From: Melioribacteraceae bacterium
GTDB lineage: Bacteria; Bacteroidota; Ignavibacteria; Ignavibacteriales; Melioribacteraceae
Direction of reading: 5' to 3'
Length of the DNA: 64,000 bases
Assembly: GCA_021647785.1 (NCBI GenBank)
Contig: JAKIUC010000005.1
Span: forward strand, 1 to 64,000
The notes under the pieces were generated by a model. That model searched no databases. It was not told where the DNA came from and saw nothing but the letters and a program-made list of their open reading frames with translations. The translations under genes were made by a program, and so were the position numbers. Shown one piece after another: positions 44,201 through 52,824 of this stretch (positions are counted from its first letter, which is position 1; the number at the start of each line of letters is the position of its first letter).

Positions 44201-45424
44201 ATGGGAAAACTAATTAACAAATTATTACTTCTTGGAGCAGTTCTATTTATTTTTATAGGAACTACTTTTGCACAAGAAACTGTAAGTGAAGGGAAAACAG
44301 AATGGGACCACGGTATTGTTTTCTGGAAATCGAACGATGGTAATTTTTCAGGTCGTTTTGATGGTAGAGCTTTTTTAAATGGTGCATATTTCTTTGAAGG
44401 AGAAAATGAACTAAGTAATGGAACTCACTTAAGAAAAGCTCGTTTAGCAATTAAAATGGAACTTTGGGGTACTTGGAAAACAGAGTGGGATATGGATATT
44501 GCTGAAGGAATTGTTGAAATAAAAGATATGTGGCTGGGATATTACGGATTCAATAACTCACATATTAAATTTGGTCATTTCAAAGTTCCTTTCGGACTCG
44601 AAATACTAACTTCTTCACGTTATATTGTTTTTGTTGAACGTTCTTATAACGCATTAGCATTCAAAATGGGAAGAAGAATGGCTGCTGAATACTCTAAATG
44701 GGGTTCAAATTGGAATGCAAGAATTGCTCTTTTCGGACAAACATTTGATACTAATAAAAACAAGACTATTGACGAAACAGGTGGTGGCGTTGCTACAAGA
44801 ATTGCTTTTGCTCCAATAAATAATAATGATATGATTGCTCATATTGGTGCAGCTGGTGTCTGGGAAAGACCTGATGACAACAATTGGATAGTTGACTATA
44901 CAGCAGAGCCTGAAACAAAAATTGGTGATGTTGAAATTTTAGATACGGATCTTATTAAAAACACAAGCTATACATACAGAGTAGGTGTTGAAGCCTCTTT
45001 TGCATGGAAAGGTTTCCATATTCAGGGTGAATACCAAATATTAAATGCATACAGGTTTAATGATTTACCTACTGCTTCTTTTAATGGTAGCTATGTTTAT
45101 GTAACTTATGCATTAACTGGAGAATCTCGCTCTTGGGATCCAACACAAGGTGAGTTTGGACAACTAAGACCTAAGAATAATAGGTTAGGAGCTTGGGAGA
45201 TAGCATTTAGATATAGTAATTTAACTCTTTCAGACACAGAAGCACTAGTACTAGGTGGTAATGCAAATAATATTACACTAGGACTAAACTGGTATCCTAA
45301 TGCAAACATGGTTGCACAACTTAATTATACAATGGTAAATAACTCTGATAATGCAACTGGTGATGGATTTACTGGTGGAGATCAATTTAGCTATATACAG
45401 TTTATGACTAAATTTTTCTTCTAA
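44201..45424 (+). CDS. outer-membrane porin of the OprP/phosphate-selective type
   Basis: 407-residue beta-barrel with a signal peptide (cleavage after TTFAQ). The middle matches the phosphate-selective porin family: RFDGRAFLNGAYFFE, LRKARLAIKMELWGTW, IKFGHFKVPFGLEILTSS, ending FSYIQFMTKFFF with terminal Phe. AAGGAG before the ATG gives a strong ribosome site. It is the last gene of the block behind the sigma-54 promoter, 46 bp after the Na/Pi cotransporter, so the two would give outer- and inner-membrane uptake of phosphate or a similar anion. Selectivity is a family-level inference. Confidence 0.85.
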   Translation: MGKLINKLLLLGAVLFIFIGTTFAQETVSEGKTEWDHGIVFWKSNDGNFSGRFDGRAFLNGAYFFEGENELSNGTHLRKARLAIKMELWGTWKTEWDMDIAEGIVEIKDMWLGYYGFNNSHIKFGHFKVPFGLEILTSSRYIVFVERSYNALAFKMGRRMAAEYSKWGSNWNARIALFGQTFDTNKNKTIDETGGGVATRIAFAPINNNDMIAHIGAAGVWERPDDNNWIVDYTAEPETKIGDVEILDTDLIKNTSYTYRVGVEASFAWKGFHIQGEYQILNAYRFNDLPTASFNGSYVYVTYALTGESRSWDPTQGEFGQLRPKNNRLGAWEIAFRYSNLTLSDTEALVLGGNANNITLGLNWYPNANMVAQLNYTMVNNSDNATGDGFTGGDQFSYIQFMTKFFF

Positions 45425-45527
45425 TGAAGAAGATAGTTTTCATTATTGGCTTGGCATAGTGAAGCCTAATTTGAACAATATTGAATTTAAGTAATAGAAA
45501 TAAAAATAAATATTTTGGAGAAAAAAA

Positions 45528-46811
45528 ATGAAAATACTAAAATGGCTCAGTTCTATACTGGCTCTTGCTTTAATTTTGGTTGCATGTAATATTGATGATA
45601 CTGTTGATAGTGAAGGTGAAGGAAATGGCAGTGAATACAAATTAATTATTAACGAATATCTTGCTAGTAACGATTTTTGTTGTTACTCAGAATTTGATTA
45701 TCCTGATTGGTTTGAAATCTATAATTATGGGACAGAAGCTGTTGATATTGGTGGTATGTATGTCTCCGATTCAAAAAATGATTATACACAACACCAAATT
45801 CCTACAACAGACCCTTTAACTACAACAATTGAACCTGGCGGTTTTCTTGTAATCTTTTGTGATAAAAACATAAATGCTGGTCCACTTCATGTCGCTTTTG
45901 CTCTTGGAAGTGGCGGAGATGACATTACATTAGTAGAATCTGACGGTAGAACAATAATTGATGAGTTAACTTTTGGCCCACAAGATACAGATTACTCGAT
46001 GGGGTTAAACCCTGATGGTGGTACTATATGGCAACAATACTCTACACCTACACCAGGTAAATCAAATACTGGAGAAGTTCCATCATTCCCGCCATCTATT
46101 TCTGATATTAATGTTACACCAGCAACAATTCAACCAAGTGATAATGTTAGAATCTCTGCAACAGTAACTGACCCAGATGGAGACCTTGCATCTGTAACTC
46201 TTACTTACGGTACTGATGAAGTAGCTATGACAGCTAATGGAGATACATATTACTCTGATTTAGGTACTTTTGATGATGGTACTGTTATGAGCTTCTTTAT
46301 TACAGCTATAGATGCTGAGGAACAAACTACTATTTCTGATACTTTGTCTTTCCAAGTTGGATATGTTCCTCCAGTACTTTTTATTAATGAGTTTTTAGCT
46401 AGTAACGACAATATAGATGTTGACGGAACTGGAACTTTCCCAGATTGGATTGAAATATACAATCCTGGTTCAGAAGCTGTTGATATTGGTGGTTACTTTG
46501 TTACTGACGGATTAGATGAACTAACTGCTTGGCAAATACCTGAAACAGCTTCAGATACAACAACAATTCCAGCTGGTGGATTTATAGTTTTAATTGCTAA
46601 TAAGACTCCTGAACTCGGTGTTTTGCATGTTAATTTAAAATTGAGTGGTGGTGGAGAACAAATTGGTTTAACAGCTCCAAACGGTACTACTGTAATTGAT
46701 TCTTTAACCTATTTGGACCAAACTACTGATGTTTCGGAAGGTAGAAAACCAGATGGAAGTGATAACTGGGAAAACTTCACAACTCCAACTCCAGGAATAT
46801 CTAATAACTAA
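45528..46811 (+). CDS. lipoprotein with two lamin-tail domains
   Basis: 427-residue lipoprotein (lipobox LILVACN). Two lamin-tail (LTD) domains, about residues 35-185 and 280-427, flank a short Ig-like region (about 190-275, with DPDGDLASVTLTYGTD). Each LTD has the INEYLASND or INEFLASND start, PDWFEIYN or PDWIEIYN, and VDIGG motifs. The second LTD is nearly identical to those in the gene at 47581. LTD domains occur in exported surface and nuclease proteins and bind DNA or protein. TTGGAGAAAA upstream of ATG gives a ribosome site. The 3' end overlaps the next gene by one base. Confidence 0.85.
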   Translation: MKILKWLSSILALALILVACNIDDTVDSEGEGNGSEYKLIINEYLASNDFCCYSEFDYPDWFEIYNYGTEAVDIGGMYVSDSKNDYTQHQIPTTDPLTTTIEPGGFLVIFCDKNINAGPLHVAFALGSGGDDITLVESDGRTIIDELTFGPQDTDYSMGLNPDGGTIWQQYSTPTPGKSNTGEVPSFPPSISDINVTPATIQPSDNVRISATVTDPDGDLASVTLTYGTDEVAMTANGDTYYSDLGTFDDGTVMSFFITAIDAEEQTTISDTLSFQVGYVPPVLFINEFLASNDNIDVDGTGTFPDWIEIYNPGSEAVDIGGYFVTDGLDELTAWQIPETASDTTTIPAGGFIVLIANKTPELGVLHVNLKLSGGGEQIGLTAPNGTTVIDSLTYLDQTTDVSEGRKPDGSDNWENFTTPTPGISNN

Positions 46812-47566
46812 TGATTATAAAAGACAGTACATATATATTGCTTTATAGCACTCTATTTTTGATAAATAGTTGTTCAATTGAGGACTCTACTGTTCGGCAG
46901 GAGGGTCCTTTCTTAAAGCTAATTAAGGAAATAACTATTGATGTACCTGAACCATCAGGACTATCGCTTAATAGTGATTATTCAGAATTATGGACAGTGA
47001 GTGATGGAACAAATCATATTTACAAACTCTCTTTGGAAGGAAGAGTGTTAGACGAGCTTACTTACGAAGGTACCGATCTTGAAGGAATTGTTTATGATTC
47101 ACGCGATAATTCCCTTTGGGTTGTAGAAGAGCGCGAGCGAGTAATTGTTCATGTTGATATTTCTGGAAATGAACTGAGCCGACATCCAATCACCTTACTT
47201 GGCTCTGGTAATAGTGGATTAGAGGGTATCTGTCTTGATACAACATTTTCTCATTTTGTTCTTAATGAAAAAGAACCTAATCTTTGGGCAAAATTGAAAA
47301 ACGATTTTACTACCGAATTGCAAAAAGAAATAAATGAAGTAAATGATTTATCTGGTATTACTTTCGATAAATCTTCAAATACATTTTGGATTGTAAGTGA
47401 TCAATCAAGTCTTCTTTTTCAATGGAATATTGAAAATGGAATTATTAGACAATACAATATTAAAATTGATAAAGCTGAAGGTGTAGCTATTAATCCAATA
47501 AAGCAAATAATTTATATAGTGAGCGATAGTGAACAAAAATTATATGAATTTCAATTAATTAATTAA
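46811..47566 (+). CDS. SdiA-regulated-type beta-propeller lipoprotein
   Basis: 251-residue lipoprotein (LINSCS lipobox). The body has repeated strand patterns typical of a beta-propeller, PEPSGLSLNSDYSELWTVSDG, GTDLEGIVYDSRDNSLWVVEE, GLEGICLDTTFSHFVLNEK and DLSGITFDKSSNTFWIVSD, as in SdiA-regulated (YjiK-like) proteins. It lies between two LTD proteins and its ATG overlaps the stop of the first by one base. A scaffold or binding role at the surface is likely; no catalytic residues are evident. Confidence 0.75.
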   Translation: MIIKDSTYILLYSTLFLINSCSIEDSTVRQEGPFLKLIKEITIDVPEPSGLSLNSDYSELWTVSDGTNHIYKLSLEGRVLDELTYEGTDLEGIVYDSRDNSLWVVEERERVIVHVDISGNELSRHPITLLGSGNSGLEGICLDTTFSHFVLNEKEPNLWAKLKNDFTTELQKEINEVNDLSGITFDKSSNTFWIVSDQSSLLFQWNIENGIIRQYNIKIDKAEGVAINPIKQIIYIVSDSEQKLYEFQLIN

Positions 47567-47580
47567 TTTAAGGAGTAACT

Positions 47581-48825
47581 ATGAAAAAATACTTGTTGGT
47601 TTTTTCAGTATTATTTTTGTTTAGTACAATAAATGCACAAACATTGTACATAAACGAATTTATCGCTAGTAACGATACTAGTTACTATGATGTAACAACA
47701 GATGATTATCCTGATTGGATAGAGATTTATAACGCTGGCATAGAAGCAGTAGATATTGGTGGAATGTATATTACTGATGATTTGTCCGAATTAACAGCTT
47801 GGCAAATACCTACAACAGCACCAGATAGCACTACAATTCCTGCTGGTGGTTTTTTAGTACTTATGGCTGATAAAAAGCCTGAAGCTGGTGTTTTGCATGT
47901 AAACTTAAAATTAGGAAGTGGTGGAGAGCAAATTGGTTTAACTCTTTCTGATGGCTTAACAATTGTTGATTCTTTAACCTATTTAGATCAAACTACAGAT
48001 ATTTCTGAAGGTAGAAATCCTGATGGATCAGATACTTGGGAAAACTTTACAACTCCCACTCCTGGAAGGTCAAATAGTCTTATTCCAACTTTATTTATCA
48101 ATGAGTTTTTAGCAAGCAACGATAATATTGATGTTGATGGAACAGGAACATTTCCTGATTGGATTGAAATTTACAACGCAGGTGTAGAAGCAGTAGATAT
48201 TGGCGGAATGTATATTACTGATGATTTGGCCGAATTAACAGCTTGGCAAATACCCACAAGTGCACCAGACACAACAACAATTCAACCAGGCGGATTTTTG
48301 GTTCTAATAGCCAATAAAACTCCTGAACTTGGAGTATTACATATTAATTTGAAATTGAGTGGTGGTGGAGAGCAAATTGGATTATCTCTTTCTGATGGCT
48401 TAACAATTGTTGATTCTTTAACCTATTTGGATCAAACTACAGATGTTTCATTTGGACGACATCCGGATGGTAGTGATTCTTGGGGTTCCTTTCTTAACCC
48501 AACACCTGGGTATACAAATAATAATGCTGTTGATGTTGAAGAAAACTCTGACATTACAGCTACTGAATATAAACTTAGACAAAACTATCCAAATCCATTT
48601 AACCCAAGTACAGTAATTAACTTCTCAATTCCAAAGAGTGGATTAGTAACCTTAAAAGTATTTAATGTACTAGGCCAAGAGATAGCAGAATTGGTAAATG
48701 ATGTAAAATCAGCTGGTAATTATGAAGTATCCTTTGATGCCTCACACTTAACAACTGGAATGTATATTTACAAAATCCAGTCAGGTAATTACTCAGCAAC
48801 AAAGAAAATGCTGCTGATAAAATAA
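47581..48825 (+). CDS. lamin-tail protein with type IX secretion sorting domain
   Basis: 414-residue secreted protein with a signal peptide (MKKYLLVFSVLFLFSTINAQ). Two LTD domains (about residues 20-165 and 170-315) are followed by a C-terminal T9SS type A sorting domain (about 330-414) with the NYPNPFNPST motif and FNVLGQEIAELV, so it should be exported and anchored by the type IX system. The two LTDs are about as alike to each other as to the second LTD of the gene at 45528. It ends a three-gene run of surface proteins; AAGGAGTAAC precedes the ATG. Substrate and function unknown. Confidence 0.88.
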   Translation: MKKYLLVFSVLFLFSTINAQTLYINEFIASNDTSYYDVTTDDYPDWIEIYNAGIEAVDIGGMYITDDLSELTAWQIPTTAPDSTTIPAGGFLVLMADKKPEAGVLHVNLKLGSGGEQIGLTLSDGLTIVDSLTYLDQTTDISEGRNPDGSDTWENFTTPTPGRSNSLIPTLFINEFLASNDNIDVDGTGTFPDWIEIYNAGVEAVDIGGMYITDDLAELTAWQIPTSAPDTTTIQPGGFLVLIANKTPELGVLHINLKLSGGGEQIGLSLSDGLTIVDSLTYLDQTTDVSFGRHPDGSDSWGSFLNPTPGYTNNNAVDVEENSDITATEYKLRQNYPNPFNPSTVINFSIPKSGLVTLKVFNVLGQEIAELVNDVKSAGNYEVSFDASHLTTGMYIYKIQSGNYSATKKMLLIK

Positions 48826-48937
48826 TCAAGCGAAGCGAAGTATTATTTTATCACAGTCCCGCAAAGCGGGGCTGCTGATAAAATAATCGACACTTCAACT
48901 AACTCAGTACAAAACGAAGCGAAGTCTTATTTTATCA
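48815..48937. repeat. repeated inverted repeats downstream of the T9SS protein
   Basis: TGATAAAATAAT pairs with ATTATTTTATCA at 48815-48853; TGATAAAATAA pairs with TTATTTTATCA at 48876-48937. CGAAGCGAAGT is in both loops. CCCGCAAAGCGGG at 48858-48870 forms another hairpin. The left arm of the first overlaps the stop of the T9SS gene. Possibly tandem terminators; no T-tract follows the first. Confidence 0.6.
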
Positions 48938-49092
48938 CTGTTCCGGTTACGGGAATACTAGTTAAGTAAAATAGTGCAATTTGTTTTTTACTGGATATTA
49001 GTAAAACACCTTAAAGGGAAGAGAAAATATCTTCCCTTTAATAAATGAAATATTTTTATTCTAGGAAGCAACTTTTAAAAAATAGTTCAATT

Positions 49093-49737
49093 ATGCAAAT
49101 AATAATATTTGGTGCTCCCGGCGTTGGCAAAGGAACCCAAGCAAAAATCATCTCTTTAAAATATGGGATACCCCACATTTCTACAGGTGATATTTTACGT
49201 GAAGCTGTTGCAAAAAAAACAGAACTTGGTTTATTGGCTAAAGAGGCAATAGATTGTGGTGATTTAGTATCTGACGATTTAATGGGTGGATTATTAAAAG
49301 AATCTTTCGAAAACATTGATTCTAAAAAAGGATTCATTTTAGATGGATTTCCAAGAACTATTGCTCAAGCAGAAATATTAATTGTTGTTTTTGAAAACCT
49401 TGGAATAAAAAAACCTCATTTTATAATTTTAACAACAAAAGCAAATATTTTGGTCGAACGGTTAACTTCACGTCGTTTATGCACAAAGTGCAATACTATA
49501 AGTAATCTAAGTGATATTTTTGATGAAAATAGATGTCCGAGTTGTGGTACTGAAAACACTCTAATTAAACGCAAAGATGACCAAAAGGATGTTATTTTGA
49601 ACAGATTAAATGTTTATAGAGAAACTACAAAACCAATAATTGAACATTGCAAAGCGAGTATAGATATGATCTTTATTGATGCAACAGCTAATATTGACGT
49701 TGTTCAAAAGGAAATATCTATTGCTTTAAATAATTGA
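49093..49737 (+). CDS. adk: adenylate kinase
   Basis: 214-residue enzyme that converts AMP and ATP to two ADP. It begins QIIIFGAPGVGKGTQ (Walker A, residues 7-16), has GFPRT and a lid domain with four Cys (CTKC near 126-130 and CPSC near 145-148), giving a zinc-binding lid. I choose ATG 49093 because family members start just before the Walker A; an in-frame ATG at 49045 would add 16 residues and has no ribosome site. The stretch before it holds the repeats noted above. Confidence 0.93.
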   Translation: MQIIIFGAPGVGKGTQAKIISLKYGIPHISTGDILREAVAKKTELGLLAKEAIDCGDLVSDDLMGGLLKESFENIDSKKGFILDGFPRTIAQAEILIVVFENLGIKKPHFIILTTKANILVERLTSRRLCTKCNTISNLSDIFDENRCPSCGTENTLIKRKDDQKDVILNRLNVYRETTKPIIEHCKASIDMIFIDATANIDVVQKEISIALNN

Positions 49738-49974
49738 AATTTCTTTCTAAAATATTCTAATTGTTGTTTTTTCTTAAACGGTAGTGTTTCTCTTATTAAA
49801 TGATAGATGCATTTTACTTCTCCTAATAGCTCTATTTACCTAACCCAGATATGGGTTAAGTGCTAAGTTTATATTGGAATCTGTATCTTGTAAACAGATG
49901 CAATAAATATATATCTATATATTGATGTAATAATTTATCCTTAAAAATTTTACTACAAAGATTCCATTTAAAAT
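49738..49974. other. intergenic region downstream of adk
   Basis: AT-rich spacer with a small AACCC/GGGTT hairpin near 49843-49858 and no start-proximal open frame. I see nothing else in it. Confidence 0.4.
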
Positions 49975-49975
49975 G

Positions 49976-50010
49976 ACAAAGCCTTACAACTAATAGTTAT
50001 AAGGCTTTGT
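49976..50010 (-). terminator. terminator of tRNA-Lys
   Basis: ACAAAGCCTTA pairs with TAAGGCTTTGT around a 13-nt loop, followed on the minus strand by a T-rich stretch (CATTTTAAATGG). It lies directly downstream of tRNA-Lys. Confidence 0.8.
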
Positions 50011-50014
50011 GTTG

Positions 50015-50086
50015 TGAGCGCACCTGGTCTCGAACCAGGGACCCTCTCCTTAAAAGGGAGATGCTCTACCACTGAGCTATGCGCCC
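50015..50086 (-). tRNA. tRNA-Lys (anticodon TTT)
   Basis: Acceptor stem GGGCGCA with TGCGCTC, discriminator A. D-arm GCTC...GAGC, anticodon arm TCTCC-CTTTTAA-GGAGA, T-arm CCTGG-TTCGAGA-CCAGG. Anticodon TTT in the loop reads Lys codons. No encoded CCA. The promoter lies at 50123-50153. Confidence 0.95.
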
Positions 50087-50122
50087 AACATTCATTCAAT
50101 CATTTCTAATAAAATGAGATTA

Positions 50123-50153
50123 CAAAATTAGGAATATATTTTTTGAAGGTCAA
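50123..50153 (-). promoter_or_regulatory. tRNA-Lys promoter (FCB-type)
   Basis: On the minus strand, TTGAC (50153-50149) is followed by an 18-nt spacer and TAATTTTG (50130-50123), which matches the Bacteroidota TAnnTTTG element. The start of tRNA-Lys is about 36 nt downstream. Confidence 0.65.
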
Positions 50154-50226
50154 GTTTAGCGGAATAAATTTTTGAAAAGTTGAACGATATATGTAAGTTT
50201 ACTCTTTATAACTTTTTAGTACTGTC

Positions 50227-51219
50227 TTGAATCTAAAAAAAGCAGAACGAATTTTAATAATACGCTTTAGCTCGCTTGGCGATATACTCTTAACAACTCC
50301 ACTATTAAGAGTACTCAAAAAAAAATATCCAAAATTGAAAATAGATTATTTAATAAAATCCAATTTCACGGATGCTATTAAATTTAATCCAAATTTAAAC
50401 CAAGTTTTTTCTTGGAATGGAGAAAAAGAATTTTCTGAAGTTATTAATAAATTAAAGCAGAACAATTATGATTCTGTAATTGATTTGCAGAATAATTTTA
50501 AATCTAGGAAAGTTGTTCGAAAAATAAAAGTAAGTAGTGCAAGTTATAGAAAGCCAAATATTAAAAAATTTTTATTGGTAAAAACAAAATTAAATTTATT
50601 AAAAGAGAAAAGGTCAATTCCACAAAGATATATTGATGTTGTTCCTAATTTAGAGCTTGATGGTAAAGGATTAGAATTGTTTTTACCTAATGGAATAGAA
50701 TCAAAAATTAATTCTGAAAAAGAGATAATTGGTTTTGCTCCTGGGGCATTTCATTTTACAAAGAGATGGTCGTTAGAATATTATGAAGAACTTGGAAATC
50801 AATTAACATCAGAAGGATTTCAGATTGTGATATTTGGTGGAAAATCAGATAGAGAAATTTGTAATAAACTACAAAACAAAATTTCTAATTCTATTAATTT
50901 ATCCAACGACAATTTGCTATTTAAAACAGCAATGGATATGCAGAAGTGTAAACTAATAGTTTGCAACGACTCGGGATTAATGCATACTGCTACCGCTGTT
51001 GGAGTTCCCGTTGTATCTATATTTGGTTCAACAGTAAGAGAGTTCGGGTTTGCACCATTTGGAGTTAATAACTTAGTAATTGAAAATATTGGATTATCGT
51101 GCAGACCTTGCAGCCATATTGGAAAAGCAAATTGCAAGAAAAAACATTTTAATTGTATGATGGAATTAACTCCGCAGAGAGTCTATAAAGAAATCAAAGA
51201 TTTAATGAGTGAAATATGA
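50227..51219 (+). CDS. glycosyltransferase family 9 (heptosyltransferase-like)
   Basis: 330-residue enzyme of the ADP-heptose:LPS heptosyltransferase family. It opens ILIIRFSSLGDILLTTPLLR, has GFAPGAFHFTKRW in the middle and VVSIFGSTV in the nucleotide-sugar domain, with a cysteine-rich CRPCSHIGKANCKKKHFNCM end that is common in the family. The TTG at 50227 is the start by default: the preceding in-frame codons reach a TAA after four codons and no nearer ATG fits. No ribosome site is seen. It overlaps waaA by 4 nt (ATGA), so LPS inner-core synthesis is the likely role. Confidence 0.85.
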   Translation: MNLKKAERILIIRFSSLGDILLTTPLLRVLKKKYPKLKIDYLIKSNFTDAIKFNPNLNQVFSWNGEKEFSEVINKLKQNNYDSVIDLQNNFKSRKVVRKIKVSSASYRKPNIKKFLLVKTKLNLLKEKRSIPQRYIDVVPNLELDGKGLELFLPNGIESKINSEKEIIGFAPGAFHFTKRWSLEYYEELGNQLTSEGFQIVIFGGKSDREICNKLQNKISNSINLSNDNLLFKTAMDMQKCKLIVCNDSGLMHTATAVGVPVVSIFGSTVREFGFAPFGVNNLVIENIGLSCRPCSHIGKANCKKKHFNCMMELTPQRVYKEIKDLMSEI

Positions 51220-52493
51220 AAAGAGTTTGGCGGTTAAGTTATAATATTGTTGCGATTCCATTGTTGTATCTGTTTTTCTGGATTGCAAAATTTTTTAATA
51301 AAAAAATTAGAAGCGGTTTTGTTGAAAGAAGATTGCAGAACCAAAGACTAAAAGAAAAAGTTGGTACTCTTAACAAATCAAAAAAAATGATTTGGTTTCA
51401 TTCTGCCTCGCTTGGCGAATTTGAACAAGCCAAACCAATAATTAAAAAATTACGAGAGGAAAAAGATGTAAATATTTTAATTACCTTTTTTTCTCCTTCG
51501 GGTTACGACAACTCGCAAAAATATCCTTATGCTGATTTAATAGCTTACCTTCCTTTTGATTTCTCCTCTGATGTTAAAAAATTTCTTGATATCATAAATC
51601 CGGATGCTGTAATTTTTATGCGTTACGATATTTGGCCTAATCTTCTGTGGCAGCTTGGAAATAGAAATATTGCATCACTGATTGTTGATGCGACTATGCA
51701 GAAAAAATCGAGTAGAAAACTCCCACTTATTCGAGAATTTCATGTTACACTCTACAAATGCTTTAGTGACATTTTAACTGTGTCGGAAGATGATGCTAAA
51801 AACTTTCTTGATTTTGAAATTCCTGCACAAAAAATTAAAGCTGTTGGCGACACACGTTTTGATAGGGTTTATCAAAAAAGTTTGCAGGCTAAAAGCAAAA
51901 AGTTATTCCGTGATGGTCTTTTTGATGGAAAAAAAATATTTGTTTTTGGAAGTTCGTGGGAAGAGGATGAAAATGTAATATTTCCTGCATTTGAGAAATT
52001 GACAAACAATAATCTAAATGTTGTTATGATTATTGCTCCTCATGAACCGACCTTAATTCATTTAGAAAAGATTGAAAACTATTTTGCCGGAAAGGAAAAG
52101 ACTATTCGATTTTCATCGAAGAACAATTATAATGGAGAAAGTGTTGTAATTATTGATTCGATTGGAATTTTACTTACACTCTACTATTATGCTGATGTAG
52201 CCTATGTTGGAGGGAGTTTTAAGCAGGGTATTCATAATGTACTTGAACCAGCAGTTTATGGAATTCCAGTTATCTTTGGTCCTAAAAATAGGAATAGTCA
52301 GGAGGCACAAGAACTATTAAAAAGGGATGCGAGTAAGGAGGTTACAAATATGGAAGAGGCTTTTGCAACACTCCAAAAATTATTTGAAAATGAAAATTAC
52401 AGAGATGAGCTTGGTGGTATTGCATCGAAATATGTAAATGAAAATATTGGGGCAACCGAAAGAATTCTGAATAAAATTGAAAAGTATTTGTAA
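51216..52493 (+). CDS. waaA: 3-deoxy-D-manno-octulosonate (Kdo) transferase
   Basis: 425-residue inner-membrane-associated glycosyltransferase that adds Kdo to lipid A precursor. An N-terminal anchor (about residues 5-30) precedes IWFHSASLGEFEQAKP and ILITFFSPSGYDNSQK; the C-terminal domain has FGSSWEEDE, IIAPHEPTL and VAYVGGSFKQGIHNVLEPAVYG (nucleotide-sugar side). It begins in a 4-nt overlap with the GT9 gene, consistent with a small LPS core operon. The following 87 nt lead into tRNA-Tyr with its own promoter. Confidence 0.92.
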   Translation: MKRVWRLSYNIVAIPLLYLFFWIAKFFNKKIRSGFVERRLQNQRLKEKVGTLNKSKKMIWFHSASLGEFEQAKPIIKKLREEKDVNILITFFSPSGYDNSQKYPYADLIAYLPFDFSSDVKKFLDIINPDAVIFMRYDIWPNLLWQLGNRNIASLIVDATMQKKSSRKLPLIREFHVTLYKCFSDILTVSEDDAKNFLDFEIPAQKIKAVGDTRFDRVYQKSLQAKSKKLFRDGLFDGKKIFVFGSSWEEDENVIFPAFEKLTNNNLNVVMIIAPHEPTLIHLEKIENYFAGKEKTIRFSSKNNYNGESVVIIDSIGILLTLYYYADVAYVGGSFKQGIHNVLEPAVYGIPVIFGPKNRNSQEAQELLKRDASKEVTNMEEAFATLQKLFENENYRDELGGIASKYVNENIGATERILNKIEKYL

Positions 52494-52518
52494 AAGAAAA
52501 ATAATTAAGTAAGATTTA

Positions 52519-52550
52519 TTTGCATTATTAAAAAATAACGTCTATTTTTG
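52519..52550 (+). promoter_or_regulatory. tRNA-Tyr cluster promoter (FCB-type)
   Basis: TTTG (52519-52522), a 20-nt spacer, then TATTTTTG (52543-52550), matching the TTTG/TAnnTTTG consensus of Bacteroidota sigma factors. tRNA-Tyr begins 30 nt later. It would serve tRNA-Tyr and possibly the downstream tRNA genes. Confidence 0.6.
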
Positions 52551-52580
52551 TAGCTCGTTTCTTTTAAAATTGATAGAGAT

Positions 52581-52663
52581 GGGCAGGCGCCAAAGTAGGA
52601 GAGTTGGGGCGGACTGTAAATCCGTTGGCTAAGCCTGAGGGGGTTCGATTCCCTCCCTGCCCA
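52581..52663 (+). tRNA. tRNA-Tyr (anticodon GTA)
   Basis: Acceptor GGGCAGG with CCTGCCC, discriminator A. Long variable arm (class II), anticodon arm CGGA-CTGTAAA-TCCG, T-arm GAGGG-GTTCGATT-CCCTC. Anticodon GTA reads Tyr codons. First gene of the tRNA/translation cluster. Confidence 0.95.
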
Positions 52664-52824
52664 CAAACGAACGATATTTTTGAAGGAGAATAAGAAACCT
52701 ATTTTTATTCGTACTTCGATAGATATCTAATAAAATGATTGAATGAGAGAATAATATAAATGGAGTTCAACCTATAGAGCCATTTAATTGTGGTTGTATT
52801 GTATAGATTGAGAATATTCCAATT
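52664..52824. other. spacer between tRNA-Tyr and the tRNA-like array
   Basis: AT-rich, no ORF of note. Near its right end TGAGAATATTCCAATTACA already matches the left flank of the following repeat units (TGAGAACTC...ACATTTTGG). Confidence 0.4.
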
